Shown: positions 26,088 through 34,542, numbered from the stretch's first letter. The stretch: DNA of 64,000 nt from Pigmentiphaga sp. H8 (GCF_003854895.1 NZ_CP033966.1:1302001-1366000); one strand, 5' to 3'. The notes: generated from the sequence alone by a model not told the origin. A program made the numbers and translations.

Positions 26088-26695
26088 AGACATTCGTGCT
26101 GGCCATGGCGGCGCTGGCCGCGGGACTGTCGGGATGCGCCGCGCCGGTCGCTCCCGACATCTATACGCTACAGGCCCCGTCCCGGGAAGCGGTCGCCGTG
26201 CCCTCGGCCGGACCGGCCATGGTGATCGACCTCGCCCCCGTGGCGCTGCCCGAACGCCTGCGCCGCCGCCAGATCGTGCTGCGCGAGAATGGCGCGAAGG
26301 TGCAGATGCTGGAGGGGCAGCGATGGTCCGCCACGCTGGGGGACGAGCTGCAGGATGCCCTGTCTTCGGCGCTCCAGGGCCGGCTGCACGCGGTGGACGT
26401 GGCCAAGGGCGGCGTGGCGGGCAAGCCCGCCTACCGCATCAACGTCGAGTTCTCTCGCCTGGATGCGCGCCTGGGCGGACCGGTGGAAGCCACGGTGGCG
26501 TGGTCGGTCAAGCCCTCGGCGGGTGGCGCGGGGCAGGTCTGCCTGGGCCGCTTCGAGCAGGCCGCGGCCGGCGGGTCGGTCGCCGACGTGGTGGCGGCCC
26601 ACCAGGGCCTGGTCGCCCTGGTGGCCGATGCCATCGCCGCCAGCGTGCGCGCGGTGCCGAACGGCGGCCAGGCGCCGTACTGCGCGGCGGGATAG
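26084..26695 (+). CDS. pqiC: PqiC outer-membrane lipoprotein (DUF330/ABC-type)
   Basis: 203 residues. A lipoprotein signal peptide ends in a lipobox with Cys18 (GLSGCAAPVAPDIYTL). VVIDLAPVALPERLRRRQIVLRENGAKVQMLEGQRWSATL-type text is the PqiC (DUF330) core. It sits on the inner face of the outer membrane and docks the PqiB tube. ATG overlaps the pqiB stop. A GGCCGG-CGAA-CCGGCC hairpin follows immediately (26696-26711). Confidence 0.88.
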   Translation: MKTFVLAMAALAAGLSGCAAPVAPDIYTLQAPSREAVAVPSAGPAMVIDLAPVALPERLRRRQIVLRENGAKVQMLEGQRWSATLGDELQDALSSALQGRLHAVDVAKGGVAGKPAYRINVEFSRLDARLGGPVEATVAWSVKPSAGGAGQVCLGRFEQAAAGGSVADVVAAHQGLVALVADAIAASVRAVPNGGQAPYCAAG

Positions 26696-26711
26696 GGCCG
26701 GCGAACCGGCC
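26696..26711. terminator. short hairpin between convergent pqiC and monooxygenase genes
   Basis: GGCCGG / CGAA / CCGGCC is a perfect 6-base stem with a stable tetraloop-like loop, in the 24-base gap between two convergent genes. There is no U tract. It could serve as a bidirectional 3' end. Confidence 0.35.
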
Positions 26712-26719
26712 CGGGGGCC

Positions 26720-27928
26720 TCAGGCGATCGTCCTGGCCTTGCGCACGCTGTCGATCAGCGAGCTGCGCAGCAGGAACTGGCGGTGCCGCTGCGGGTCGTC
26801 GGCGATCCTGCGGATGTCGTCCAGCGCCTGCGCGCGCACGGCGGGATCCTTCTCCTCCAGGCGCTTCTTGTTGTTGACCGTCTGCTGCTGCACGAACTCG
26901 ATGTTCATCTGCCGGCGCCGGCGTTCGTAGCGATCGAAGACCGACGCGTCTTCCTCGCCCCGCTCGACGGCGGACAGCATGTCCACCAGCTCCATGGCAT
27001 CGTGGATGCCGCAGTTCAGCCCCAGGCCGCCGATGGGGTTGTTGACGTGCGCGGCGTCGCCCGCCAGGAACACCCGGCCCTGCCGAAAGCTTGCCGCCAC
27101 CCGCTGGTGGACCCGGTAGATGCTACGGTGCAGCACCTCGTAGGGCTCGGCCCTGGGGAACACGTGGGCAAGGCGGCGGGCCACCGCTACGTCGCTCAGG
27201 GCCTCTTCGTCGGTCTCGTCCACGCCTGACGGAAACACCGCGCGCCAGCGGCCCTGCATGTCGTCTCCCGAGATCTTGAACAGATTGGTCCAGGCGTCCG
27301 GGTGGGCAAGGTAGTTGCGATAGCAGCAGCCCATCAGGCGCTCGAAGTCGTCCTTGACCGTGATGACGATGAAGCGCTCGGGCCAGGTCATGCCTTCGAA
27401 CGGGATGTCCAGGGCCTTGCGCAGCGCGCTGCGGCCGCCGTCCGCCGCGATCACGTAGTCGGCCTCGATGCGCACCTGTCCGTCGGGCGCCTGGGCGGTC
27501 AGGGTCACGCCGTCGTCGGTCTGCGAGACCGCCGTGATGCGGTGCTCGAAGTGGACCGCCGCGTCCGCATAGGTGCGCAGCTTCTCGATGCCCATGTTGC
27601 CGAGCTTGTGCTGCTCGGTCTGCACGACGAAGGGGTAGGGCGTCTCGTCCTTCAGGACCTCGTGGTCGAACTGGGCCACCATGGTCTGTGCGGCCTGGTC
27701 CCAGAACTGGAAGTAGCGCGCCGTCAGGCCTTCCTTGACGAAGCGGTCGATCAGCCCCACGCGGGCGATCATCTCCAGGGTCGAGCTATGAGTGGTGGCG
27801 GCGCGGGGGCTGTCGTCCACGCGCGACTCGGCTTCGTACAGCGAGACCCGGAAGCCCTGCTGCACGGCGGCCAGCGCCGCGACGACGCCGACCGGACCGG
27901 CACCGACGATGGCGATGTGCTTGCTCAT
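26720..27928 (-). CDS. FAD-dependent aromatic monooxygenase
   Basis: 402 residues of the class A flavoprotein monooxygenases. The Rossmann motif is IAIVGAGPVG (residues 5-14); ADYVIAADGGRSALRKAL is the DG motif that contacts FAD and NAD(P)H; GRVFLAGDAAHVNNPIGGLGLNCGIHDA is the GD motif with the PxGGxG flavin loop. These enzymes hydroxylate activated rings such as hydroxy-phenols or hydroxypyridines. The ATG abuts the stop of the amidohydrolase gene, so it is the last gene of a three-gene minus-strand operon. With an enamidase-like neighbour, a nitrogen heterocycle is a plausible substrate (inference). Confidence 0.85.
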   Translation of the reverse strand: MSKHIAIVGAGPVGVVAALAAVQQGFRVSLYEAESRVDDSPRAATTHSSTLEMIARVGLIDRFVKEGLTARYFQFWDQAAQTMVAQFDHEVLKDETPYPFVVQTEQHKLGNMGIEKLRTYADAAVHFEHRITAVSQTDDGVTLTAQAPDGQVRIEADYVIAADGGRSALRKALDIPFEGMTWPERFIVITVKDDFERLMGCCYRNYLAHPDAWTNLFKISGDDMQGRWRAVFPSGVDETDEEALSDVAVARRLAHVFPRAEPYEVLHRSIYRVHQRVAASFRQGRVFLAGDAAHVNNPIGGLGLNCGIHDAMELVDMLSAVERGEEDASVFDRYERRRRQMNIEFVQQQTVNNKKRLEEKDPAVRAQALDDIRRIADDPQRHRQFLLRSSLIDSVRKARTIA

Positions 27929-29125
27929 TCAATGGCCTCCGGTGGAGTAGTCCTGGGGAATATCGCAGCGGGCGACGCGGACCGGGCGATTGCCGGCCGG
28001 GGTGTTGCGGCTCTTGCCGACGAAGCGCGGGACGCCGTCGGTCACCACGGCCGCCACGGCAGCGATGTCGCCGTTGCGCAGGGCATCCAGCGGATCGTCC
28101 TTGGACCCGCCCACGCAGGCGTCCAGCAGGACCACGTCGGCATCCTTGCCCGGCTTCAGGAAGCCGCTGTTGATGCCATAGACCCGGGCGTTGTTGCCGG
28201 TAGCCGCCGCGATGGCCCATTCCACCGGCATGTCGGTCAGGCTGGCCAGGTGGGTGATCGTGTACATCATGCCGAGCGGCATGATGCCGCTGCCGGTGGG
28301 CGTGTCGGTGGCGATCAGGAAACGGTCGAACTGATCGGCCTTGCGCACCATGTCGCCCAGCATGAGCGTGGTGCGCAGGTTGCCCGCGGTGCAGACCTGC
28401 AGCGCGATTTCCGATTCATACACCATTTTGGGAAAGCCTTCGTCGGGCATGGCCACGGGGCCGCCGTTGACGTGGAACGAGACATGCGGGTTCATGGCGA
28501 TCAGGTGCTCGGCCCAGATGCCCGACGATCCGGGTATGGACGAGCCGCCGGTATGCACGGTGGTGATCATGCCGTGCTTGCGGGCCCAGCCTATGGCCTG
28601 CACGTAGTCATACGGGGTCTTGACCGCGCCGAAGCCGGCCTTGGCCAGCCACACGCCCTGCGCGGCGATGTCGGCGAAGTCCTGTTCCACCAGGCCGGGT
28701 TCGATGATGATGGAGCCGGCGTACACGCGCATGCCGCCGGGACGGTAGTCCTGGAAGCAGCGCTGGGCGGCCACCGCCAGCGCCTTGACGCCGGCCGGGT
28801 CCTTGGGGCGGCCGGGCGTGTGCACTTCCGAGGCGGTGATGCCGGTGGTGACCCCGCCGTGCACGTAGCTTTCCAGGAAGCCCACGGTCTTCTGCCGCGG
28901 CGTGTAGTCGCCGAAGGTGTTGTGCACCTGCGAGTCGATCAGGCCGGGGATGGCGGTGGTGCCGGCGGCGTCGATGACCACGTCGGCGCTCTCGACTTCC
29001 GCCGGACTCAGCGTGCCGACCTTGGCGATCAGTCCGTCCTGCATCAGGATGGCGTCGCCCGAGGCGTAGGGCTCGCGCCATTCGCCGGTCAGTATCCGGC
29101 CCAGGTTGACGATGGCGAGTTTCAT
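27929..29125 (-). CDS. enamidase-like amidohydrolase
   Basis: 398 residues of the amidohydrolase superfamily. From memory of the Eubacterium barkeri enamidase (6-oxotetrahydronicotinate ring opening in nicotinate fermentation), matching landmarks are GDYTPRQKT, HGGVTT, HTPGRPKDPAGVKALA, VHTGGSSIPGSS, HVNGGPVAM, ATGNNARVYGINSG and KSRNTPAG near the C-terminus. The oddity is at the metal site: the usual HxH is Gln66-Val-His68 (DSQVHN), so one His ligand is missing. Closest role: hydrolysis of a cyclic or unsaturated amide. It starts 10 bases after the AA_synth gene stop. Confidence 0.8.
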   Translation of the reverse strand: MKLAIVNLGRILTGEWREPYASGDAILMQDGLIAKVGTLSPAEVESADVVIDAAGTTAIPGLIDSQVHNTFGDYTPRQKTVGFLESYVHGGVTTGITASEVHTPGRPKDPAGVKALAVAAQRCFQDYRPGGMRVYAGSIIIEPGLVEQDFADIAAQGVWLAKAGFGAVKTPYDYVQAIGWARKHGMITTVHTGGSSIPGSSGIWAEHLIAMNPHVSFHVNGGPVAMPDEGFPKMVYESEIALQVCTAGNLRTTLMLGDMVRKADQFDRFLIATDTPTGSGIMPLGMMYTITHLASLTDMPVEWAIAAATGNNARVYGINSGFLKPGKDADVVLLDACVGGSKDDPLDALRNGDIAAVAAVVTDGVPRFVGKSRNTPAGNRPVRVARCDIPQDYSTGGH

Positions 29126-29135
29126 CGTGCGCTCC

Positions 29136-29714
29136 TTAAACGAGTCCGTCCTTGCCCTGCACGTCCCGCAGCCGCAGGCCGCCCACGCGGGCGTTGAGCC
29201 GCTCGCGGTTGGAGACCGCGAACACCAGCGCGATCTCGTCGGGCAGGGGGCCGTCGGCGAAATACAGCGTCATGGCGTTATAAAGCGAGCGCACGTACAG
29301 CGCATCCTTGGAGGCGAGCGGCACGTCCAGCACCGTGCCCGGGCCGCCGATCTTGGTCACCGACGAGATCCAGGCCTTGCCGCCGCCGATCTCCTTGCGC
29401 AGGGGTTCGGCCGACGCCGTCGTCAGCAGCGCGTTGGCATGTTCCTGTTCGCCGCCCAGCCCGACGACGCCGGCCTTGCCGTACGACAGGATGGGGTGGT
29501 CGCCATAGGCCGCGCGCAGCCGGGCGGCCATGCGGGCGCCCAGTTCGGGGCTGGCCTCGATCATCGGCGACAGGTCTTCGACGTATCGGCCGGCGTAGGG
29601 GTTTTCCACGAAGGCCACGATGGCCGCCTTGCGCAGCGATGCGTCGGCCGGCCGGCCGGCTTCCTCCAGCTTCTCTTCCACGATCGCCTGCCACCTGCGT
29701 ACTTTCAATTGCAT
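29136..29714 (-). CDS. AA_synth (DUF1185) family protein
   Basis: 192 residues. Landmarks are KAAIVAFVENPYAGRYVEDLSPMIE, YGKAGVVGLGGEQEHANALL, GGGKAWISSVTKIGGPGTVLDVPLASKDALYVRSLYNAMTL and DEIALVFAVSNRERLNARVGGL, which match the 'amino acid synthesis' family (PF06684). Structures exist for members but I know of no firm biochemical role. First gene of the operon with the enamidase-like protein and monooxygenase. Frequent linkage of this family with amidohydrolases suggests a role in ring-nitrogen catabolism, but that is inference. Confidence 0.82.
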   Translation of the reverse strand: MQLKVRRWQAIVEEKLEEAGRPADASLRKAAIVAFVENPYAGRYVEDLSPMIEASPELGARMAARLRAAYGDHPILSYGKAGVVGLGGEQEHANALLTTASAEPLRKEIGGGKAWISSVTKIGGPGTVLDVPLASKDALYVRSLYNAMTLYFADGPLPDEIALVFAVSNRERLNARVGGLRLRDVQGKDGLV

Positions 29715-29788
29715 GTGTCGCTCCTGACGTCAGCCACCCTCGGGGCGAGGGTTCCAAATTCTTGTTGAACCGAATGTTCGACGATGTT

Positions 29789-29801
29789 ATTGTCATACAA
29801 T
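29789..29801. promoter_or_regulatory. candidate GntR/FCD operator in the divergent promoter
   Basis: ATTGT / CAT / ACAAT is a perfect 5-base inverted repeat with a 3-base spacer, in the 117-base gap between divergent transcripts. FCD-type GntR regulators commonly bind TTGTnnnACAA-like sites, and such a regulator is encoded 700 bases away. A second short palindrome, CGAATGTTCG, is at 29771-29780. Confidence 0.5.
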
Positions 29802-29831
29802 CATAAAGTCAATGAAGGCCAGGAGGGCTCT

Positions 29832-30488
29832 ATGCGCGGACGCGCCATTCTGTTCTCGGAGATGAAGCCGGCCCCCGAGTGGGAAGAGAAGTTCAACCGC
29901 TGGTACGACACCGAACACATCCCCATCCGCATGGGGCTGCGGGGTTTCGTCAGCGCCCAGCGGTACGCGGCGCCCGAGCGCAACTATCTGGCCGTCTACG
30001 AAATGGACGACCTGGCCGCGCTGCGCACCGTCGCCTACCAGGCCATCAAGCAGCACCCGTCCGAGGAAACCGCCTGGATGCTGCGCAACGTCTCCGGCTT
30101 CACGCGCTACCTGTGCGAGGAAATCGGCAGCGCGGGCGATGCCTCGCCCGAAGCGCTCGATGCCCCGGTGCTGTATGCCGTCTGGTTCAACGTGCCGGGC
30201 GAGCACCTGGCCGATTTCGATGCCTGGTACGAACAGGACCACGTGCCGCTGCTGCTGGAGTGCCCGCAGTGGCGCGCGGTGCGGCGCTTCCACGTCAAGG
30301 ACGGCGAGCCGGGCCGCTACAACCGGCTGGCGCTGCACTACCTGGACGACGTCGGGGCGCTGGAGTCGCCGGCCCGCGCGAAGGCCCGCGCCACGCCCTG
30401 GCGCGCCCGCCTGGCCGACCAGCCCTGGTTCAAGGGCGCCTACGACCTGTTCGACCGCCATCAGGCCCGGCAACTGCCGCCGCTGTGA
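29832..30488 (+). CDS. EthD/dimeric alpha-beta barrel-like protein with internal duplication
   Basis: 218 residues, ATG 29832 with AGGAGGG nearby upstream. Two similar halves are visible: residues 1-100 with EKFNRWYDTEHIPIRM and residues 110-210 with ADFDAWYEQDHVPLLL, each the W-Y-x-x-x-H-[IV]-P motif of ferredoxin-like dimeric alpha-beta barrel proteins (EthD/DUF4286-like). A tandem duplication therefore makes a pseudo-dimer in one chain. Small proteins of this fold are isomerases, decarboxylases or monooxygenase helpers. It is divergent from the enamidase operon and leads the GntR/Bug transcript. Confidence 0.65.
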   Translation: MRGRAILFSEMKPAPEWEEKFNRWYDTEHIPIRMGLRGFVSAQRYAAPERNYLAVYEMDDLAALRTVAYQAIKQHPSEETAWMLRNVSGFTRYLCEEIGSAGDASPEALDAPVLYAVWFNVPGEHLADFDAWYEQDHVPLLLECPQWRAVRRFHVKDGEPGRYNRLALHYLDDVGALESPARAKARATPWRARLADQPWFKGAYDLFDRHQARQLPPL

Positions 30489-30502
30489 CCGGAGACGACA
30501 CC

Positions 30503-31171
30503 ATGGACCTGAAGATATCTCCGCGCTCGGTGCAACAGGAAACGGTGCGCCTGGTCCGCGAAGCCATCACCAGCGGCTACTTCAAGCCGGGCGAGCGGCT
30601 GGTCGAGGCCAAGCTGTGCAGCCTGCTGGGCGTCAGCCGGACTTCCGTGCGCGAGGCGCTGCGGGTGCTGGCAACGGAAAAGCTCATCACCATCGTGCCC
30701 AACAAGGGGCCGTCGGTGGCCGAATTGAGCTGGGAAGAGGCCGAGAACATCTATCACTTGCGCGCGCTGCTCGAAGGCGAGGCCGCCGCGCTGGCGGCCG
30801 GACGCGTCAAGCCGGACGACCTGCGCCGCATGCGCGAGGCGCTCGACACCTTTGCCGCGGCCGTCGACCAGCAGGATTGGAAGACGCGCATCTCGGCCAC
30901 GGCGGATTTCTACGAAGTGATCATCCAATGCTGCGGGAACGCGGTCATGGGCGAGGTGCTGCACGGCCTCTTGACCCGCATCAACTTCCTGCGGGCCCGG
31001 ACCATGGCCAGCCCGGGCCGCGCCAAGCACAGCGTGCGCGAGCTCGAAAGCATCTATGACGCGCTGGAAAAAGGCGACGCCCGCGTGGCGCGCGCCGTGG
31101 CCGTGGCGCACGTGAAGGCGGCCGAGGCCGAAGCGCGCGACGTCTACCGGGAAATGAATCACGCAGCCTGA
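30503..31171 (+). CDS. GntR-family regulator, FCD (FadR/VanR) subgroup
   Basis: 222 residues. The N-terminal winged helix is VRLVREAITSGYFKPGERLVEAKLCSLLGVSRTSVREALRVLATEKL (about residues 12-60). The all-helical FCD effector domain follows (IYHLRALLEGEAAALAAG... HSVRELESIYDALEKGDARVARAVAVAHVKAAE), whose His residues usually bind a metal and a carboxylate effector. ATG 30503 is 14 bases after the EthD-like gene with GGAG upstream. It probably represses both divergent transcripts through the ATTGT-CAT-ACAAT site. Confidence 0.88.
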   Translation: MDLKISPRSVQQETVRLVREAITSGYFKPGERLVEAKLCSLLGVSRTSVREALRVLATEKLITIVPNKGPSVAELSWEEAENIYHLRALLEGEAAALAAGRVKPDDLRRMREALDTFAAAVDQQDWKTRISATADFYEVIIQCCGNAVMGEVLHGLLTRINFLRARTMASPGRAKHSVRELESIYDALEKGDARVARAVAVAHVKAAEAEARDVYREMNHAA

Positions 31172-31200
31172 TTTTTCAACCACGCACGGCGGGGGATGGC

Positions 31201-32163
31201 ATGAAAATGAAGTGGCGATTTGCAGGAGTTCTTCTTTCACTGGCCATGGCGGGGGCCGCGCACGCGGCATGGCCCGAGCGCGCGATCACGCTGGTCGTGC
31301 CATTCGCCGCCGGCGGCAATACCGACAGCATCGCGCGGATCACCGCCGAGTGGCTGACCGCCAAGCTCAAGCAGACGGTGGTGGTCGACAACCGGCCCGG
31401 CGCCAATGGCGCGATCGCCGCCGATTACGTGGCGCGGGCCAAGCCGGACGGCTACACCTTGTTCATGGCGACAGCGCCGCAGATGGCCATCGTGCCGTAC
31501 TTGCAGAAGGTGCGCTACGACCCGATCAAGGATTTCGCGCCGGTGTCGATCGTGGCGACCAACGAGTTCGCGCTGGCGGTGCATCCGAGCTTCGCGGCGA
31601 AGACACTGCCCGAACTGGTGTCCTACGTGAAGGCGCATCCTGGCCAGGTGGCGTATGCCTCGGCGGGCAGCGGGTCGGTCAGCCATCTGACGATGGCGAT
31701 GTTCGTCAAGCGTGCGGAGCTGTCGATGATCCACGCGCCGTATCGCGGCGGCGCGCCGGCGATCGCCGACGTGGTGGGCGGGCAGGTGCCGATGTATTTC
31801 GCGAACGTGGCCGAGGTGCTGCCTTATTCGACCACGAACCGGCTGCGCATCGTCGCGACTTCCGGCACCAAGCCCTCCGCCGACCTGCCGGGCGTCAAGA
31901 CCGTTGCCGAGCAGGGCTATCCGGGCTTCACGACCGAGACCTGGAACGGCGTGGCGGCCCCGGCCGGCACGCCTGCCGAGATCGTCAACAAGCTTGCCGA
32001 TTCCCTGGCCGAAGCGGGACGCAATGCCGAGTTCGGCGCCAAGCTCGCCGCCATCGGTGTCAGCGTGCTGTGCAATACGCCCGAGGAGTTCGCCAGGAAG
32101 CTGGTCGCGGACAACAAGTTGTGGTCCGCTGCGGTCAAGGAGTCGGGCGCGTCGCTGGACTGA
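31201..32163 (+). CDS. Bug-type (TTT) periplasmic solute-binding protein
   Basis: 320 residues. Signal peptide MKMKWRFAGVLLSLAMAGAAHAA, then WPERAITLVVPFAAGGNTDSIARITAE, AKPDGYTLFMATA and APYRGGAPAIADVVGGQVPMYF. It follows the GntR gene by 29 bases and converges on the pseudouridine synthase gene, one base apart. As the only transport function of the enamidase locus, it presumably binds the compound fed into those enzymes. Its codon spectrum in the middle (GCG-, GAC-rich) is a little different from neighbours but not enough to claim transfer. Confidence 0.9.
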   Translation: MKMKWRFAGVLLSLAMAGAAHAAWPERAITLVVPFAAGGNTDSIARITAEWLTAKLKQTVVVDNRPGANGAIAADYVARAKPDGYTLFMATAPQMAIVPYLQKVRYDPIKDFAPVSIVATNEFALAVHPSFAAKTLPELVSYVKAHPGQVAYASAGSGSVSHLTMAMFVKRAELSMIHAPYRGGAPAIADVVGGQVPMYFANVAEVLPYSTTNRLRIVATSGTKPSADLPGVKTVAEQGYPGFTTETWNGVAAPAGTPAEIVNKLADSLAEAGRNAEFGAKLAAIGVSVLCNTPEEFARKLVADNKLWSAAVKESGASLD

Positions 32164-32164
32164 G

Positions 32165-32911
32165 TCAGAACCGTTCGTCGGGCCGCAGATAGCGCCATTG
32201 CCCGGGCGGCAGGTCGCCCAGCGCCACGCCGCCGATGCGCACGCGCTTCAGGCCCACCACCTTCAGGCCGACCAGTTCGCACATGCGGCGGATCTGGCGT
32301 TTCTTGCCTTCGCGCAGCGTGAAGGACAACTGGTCGTCGTTCTGCCAGCGCACCACGGCCGGCCGCAGCGGCTTGCCGTCCAGCGACAGGCCATGGTTGA
32401 GCCGCTTCAGGTCGCCGTCGGGCAGACGCCCAGGGCGCGTGTACTGGACGCGGACCAGATATTCCTTGTCGACGGTGGAGTCCTCGCCGATCAGGTGCTT
32501 GGCAATGCGGCCGTCCTGGGTCAGCACCAGGAGGCCGACCGAATCGATGTCCAGCCGTCCGGCCGGCACCAGGCTGCGCAACTGGCTGGGCTGGAAGCGG
32601 GTGGGCGAGCGGTCCCCGGTCCAGCGCGTGCTGGCCTTGACCAGGGTCACGGCCGGCTGGTAGCCGTCCTCGGCCTGGCCGCTGACGTAGCCGACCGGCT
32701 TGTTCAGCAGGATCGTGACCCGCTGTGCCTGTTCGGCGCTGGCCTGGCGTTCGATGGTGATCTTCTGGCTGGGCAGCACCTTGCTGCCCAGCACCGAGAC
32801 CACCGCGCCGTCCACGCGCACCCAGCCACGGCTGATCCATTCATCCGCCTCCCGGCGGGAGCAGAGTCCCAGTTCGGACATGCGTTTGGACAGGCGGACG
32901 GGTTCGGACAT
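32165..32911 (-). CDS. RsuA/RluB/E/F-family rRNA pseudouridine synthase
   Basis: 248 residues from ATG 32911. An S4 RNA-binding domain (RLSKRMSELGLCSRREADEWISRGWVRVDG, residues 5-50) precedes the catalytic domain with the signature PAGRLDIDSVGLLVLTQDG, whose Asp is the nucleophile. LREGKKRQIRRMCELVGLKVVGLKRVRIGG closes the fold. It converts a specific uridine of rRNA to pseudouridine. S4 plus this length favour RluF/RluB over RsuA, but the subclass cannot be fixed. The open frame continues 113 codons upstream, yet those residues do not resemble the family. Confidence 0.88.
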   Translation of the reverse strand: MSEPVRLSKRMSELGLCSRREADEWISRGWVRVDGAVVSVLGSKVLPSQKITIERQASAEQAQRVTILLNKPVGYVSGQAEDGYQPAVTLVKASTRWTGDRSPTRFQPSQLRSLVPAGRLDIDSVGLLVLTQDGRIAKHLIGEDSTVDKEYLVRVQYTRPGRLPDGDLKRLNHGLSLDGKPLRPAVVRWQNDDQLSFTLREGKKRQIRRMCELVGLKVVGLKRVRIGGVALGDLPPGQWRYLRPDERF

Positions 32912-33025
32912 GCTGGCCACGGTAAGGAATCGATGCGGAGGCGCTAGTGTAGTGGATGCGCCGTGGCCGCCGCCCGGCGGGTTAAGCTTGCGCCTTTGCC
33001 CGGCTGCCTTCCGCGATTTCCCGTC

Positions 33026-33889
33026 ATGAGCGACATCGATCCCATCCTGTTCCCGAACGACGACCGTGCCCAGGCCGAGGCGGCTATCGCCGCCGTGGAG
33101 GCCGCCACCGTCCGCCACGAGGCCGAGCATGCCGGCACGCGCGTCGTCTGGCGCTCGGCCGGGCAGGGAAGGCCGCTGGTGCTGCTGCACGGCGGGCACG
33201 GCAGCTGGCGGCACTGGATACGCAATCTGGCGGCGCTCGCGCAGCGTCACACCGTGTGGGTGCCGGACATGCCTTCATTCGGCGAATCCGGAACGCTGGC
33301 GCCGCCCGCCGACCTGAACCACCTGGTGGCGACCACGGCTGCGACGCTGGATCAGCTCGTGGGGGCCGACACGCCGATCGACCTGGCCGGCTTCTCGTTC
33401 GGCGGCCTGTGCGCGGTCCACCTGGCTGCCCGGCGCGGGCACGTGGCGCGCCTGGCCCTGCTGGGCGCCGCCGGCCACGGCACGCCGCGCCGGCAGAAGG
33501 CCGCGATGGTCAACTGGCGGCTGGCAAGCGGCGAGGCGGCGCTGCTCGAGGACCTGCGCCACAACCTGCGCGTCCTGATGCTGCACGACGAACACAGCAT
33601 CGACGCGCTGGCCGTCGCGGTGCACCGCCAGGCCTGCGAGGCCACGCGCTTTCGCAGCAAGGCCCTGTCGCAGAGCGGTCCCACCAAGGGCATCCTGGAC
33701 GGCTTTTCCATGCCCATCCTGTTCGCCTGGGGCGAGCATGACGTGACCGCGCATCCGGACCGGGTGGGGCCGTGGTGGGTCGACGGCCGGCCCGAGCGCC
33801 AGTGGCGCGTCGTTCCCGATGCCGGGCACTGGGTGCAGTTCGAGCAGGCGGAGGCGACGAACCGGATGCTGCGGGCGTTCTTCGACTGA
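33026..33889 (+). CDS. alpha/beta hydrolase
   Basis: 287 residues. Oxyanion segment LVLLHGGHGSWRHW (about residue 55), nucleophile elbow LAGFSFGGLCAVH (Ser in G-F-S-F-G), acid region ILFAWGEHDVTAH and catalytic His in DAGHWVQFEQAE. Full triad Ser-Asp/Glu-His is thus present. No signal peptide, so cytoplasmic. Family includes esterases, C-C hydrolases of meta-cleavage pathways and haloperoxidase-like enzymes; none is favoured. Divergent from the pseudouridine synthase gene; the 114-base gap carries both promoters. Confidence 0.85.
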   Translation: MSDIDPILFPNDDRAQAEAAIAAVEAATVRHEAEHAGTRVVWRSAGQGRPLVLLHGGHGSWRHWIRNLAALAQRHTVWVPDMPSFGESGTLAPPADLNHLVATTAATLDQLVGADTPIDLAGFSFGGLCAVHLAARRGHVARLALLGAAGHGTPRRQKAAMVNWRLASGEAALLEDLRHNLRVLMLHDEHSIDALAVAVHRQACEATRFRSKALSQSGPTKGILDGFSMPILFAWGEHDVTAHPDRVGPWWVDGRPERQWRVVPDAGHWVQFEQAEATNRMLRAFFD

Positions 33890-33907
33890 GGTTGCGTGGA
33901 CGCACCC

Positions 33908-34471
33908 TCAGCGCCCGGCCAGCAGCGGATACGGATTGATCGCACCCCCGGCCGCATAGATGCCGTAGTGCAGGTGCGTAGGGGTGCCGCGCGCATTCCC
34001 GCTGTTGCCCACATAGCCCAGCGGCATCCCGGCCTGTATGCGCTGACCCGGCCGCAGGTCGGCATAGCGTTCCAGGTGGGCGTAGTAGTGCATCTGCCTG
34101 CCGGGGCCCATGACCCACACCGTGTTGCCGCCCAGCGAGTTGGGGCCGATCCGGGTCACGATGCCTTCCGTGGCCGACAGCACGGCGGTATTGCGGCGGG
34201 CGAAGATGTCGATGCCTTCGTGGTGCCGCCCGTCGGCGCGCGGGGCGTTCCAGGTGTCCCGCAGGTCGCGCGAGCGCACTCCCTCGACCGGCACGGGCAG
34301 GCGCGATGGGGCGGGCATCGTCGCCAGCCTCAGCCCGTACAGGGGGATCTCCAGCGCTGGGCGTACGATGGGCCAGCCCAGCCATAGCGCCGCGGCCGCC
34401 AGCGTCCAGGCCAGCAGCCGGCGGCGCCGCCGGCGGGGCGGTGCCCAGGAGGGGGAAGCGTGCGTAGCCAT
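33908..34471 (-). CDS. M23-family (LytM-type) metallopeptidase, membrane anchored
   Basis: 187 residues. An Arg-rich N-terminus (PPRRRRRRLLAWTLAAAALWLGWPIV) gives a signal-anchor helix. The peptidase core has the zinc residues in HHEGIDIFARRNTAVLSATEGIVTRI (HxxxD) and GTPTHLHYGIYAAG (HxH), with VGNSGNARGTP between. LytM domains cut peptide cross-links in peptidoglycan or act as amidase activators. All metal ligands appear present, so it should be active. It is short, with no LysM or coiled coil. Divergent from the DAHP synthase leader region. Confidence 0.87.
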   Translation of the reverse strand: MATHASPSWAPPRRRRRRLLAWTLAAAALWLGWPIVRPALEIPLYGLRLATMPAPSRLPVPVEGVRSRDLRDTWNAPRADGRHHEGIDIFARRNTAVLSATEGIVTRIGPNSLGGNTVWVMGPGRQMHYYAHLERYADLRPGQRIQAGMPLGYVGNSGNARGTPTHLHYGIYAAGGAINPYPLLAGR

Positions 34472-34506
34472 GGTTTTCCGCCGTCCGCAAGAACGGTGCC
34501 CGCCAC

Positions 34507-34535
34507 TTGCCGAAGCGGCCGGCCCCTGCTACGAT
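34507..34535 (+). promoter_or_regulatory. sigma-70-type promoter of the DAHP synthase leader
   Basis: TTGCCG (34507-34512) and TACGAT (34530-34535) are separated by exactly 17 bases. The predicted start of transcription (about 34541-34543) falls on or just before the leader-peptide ATG at 34543, which would make the leader peptide leaderless or nearly so. Prediction from hexamers only. Confidence 0.55.
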
Positions 34536-34542
34536 ATATTTT

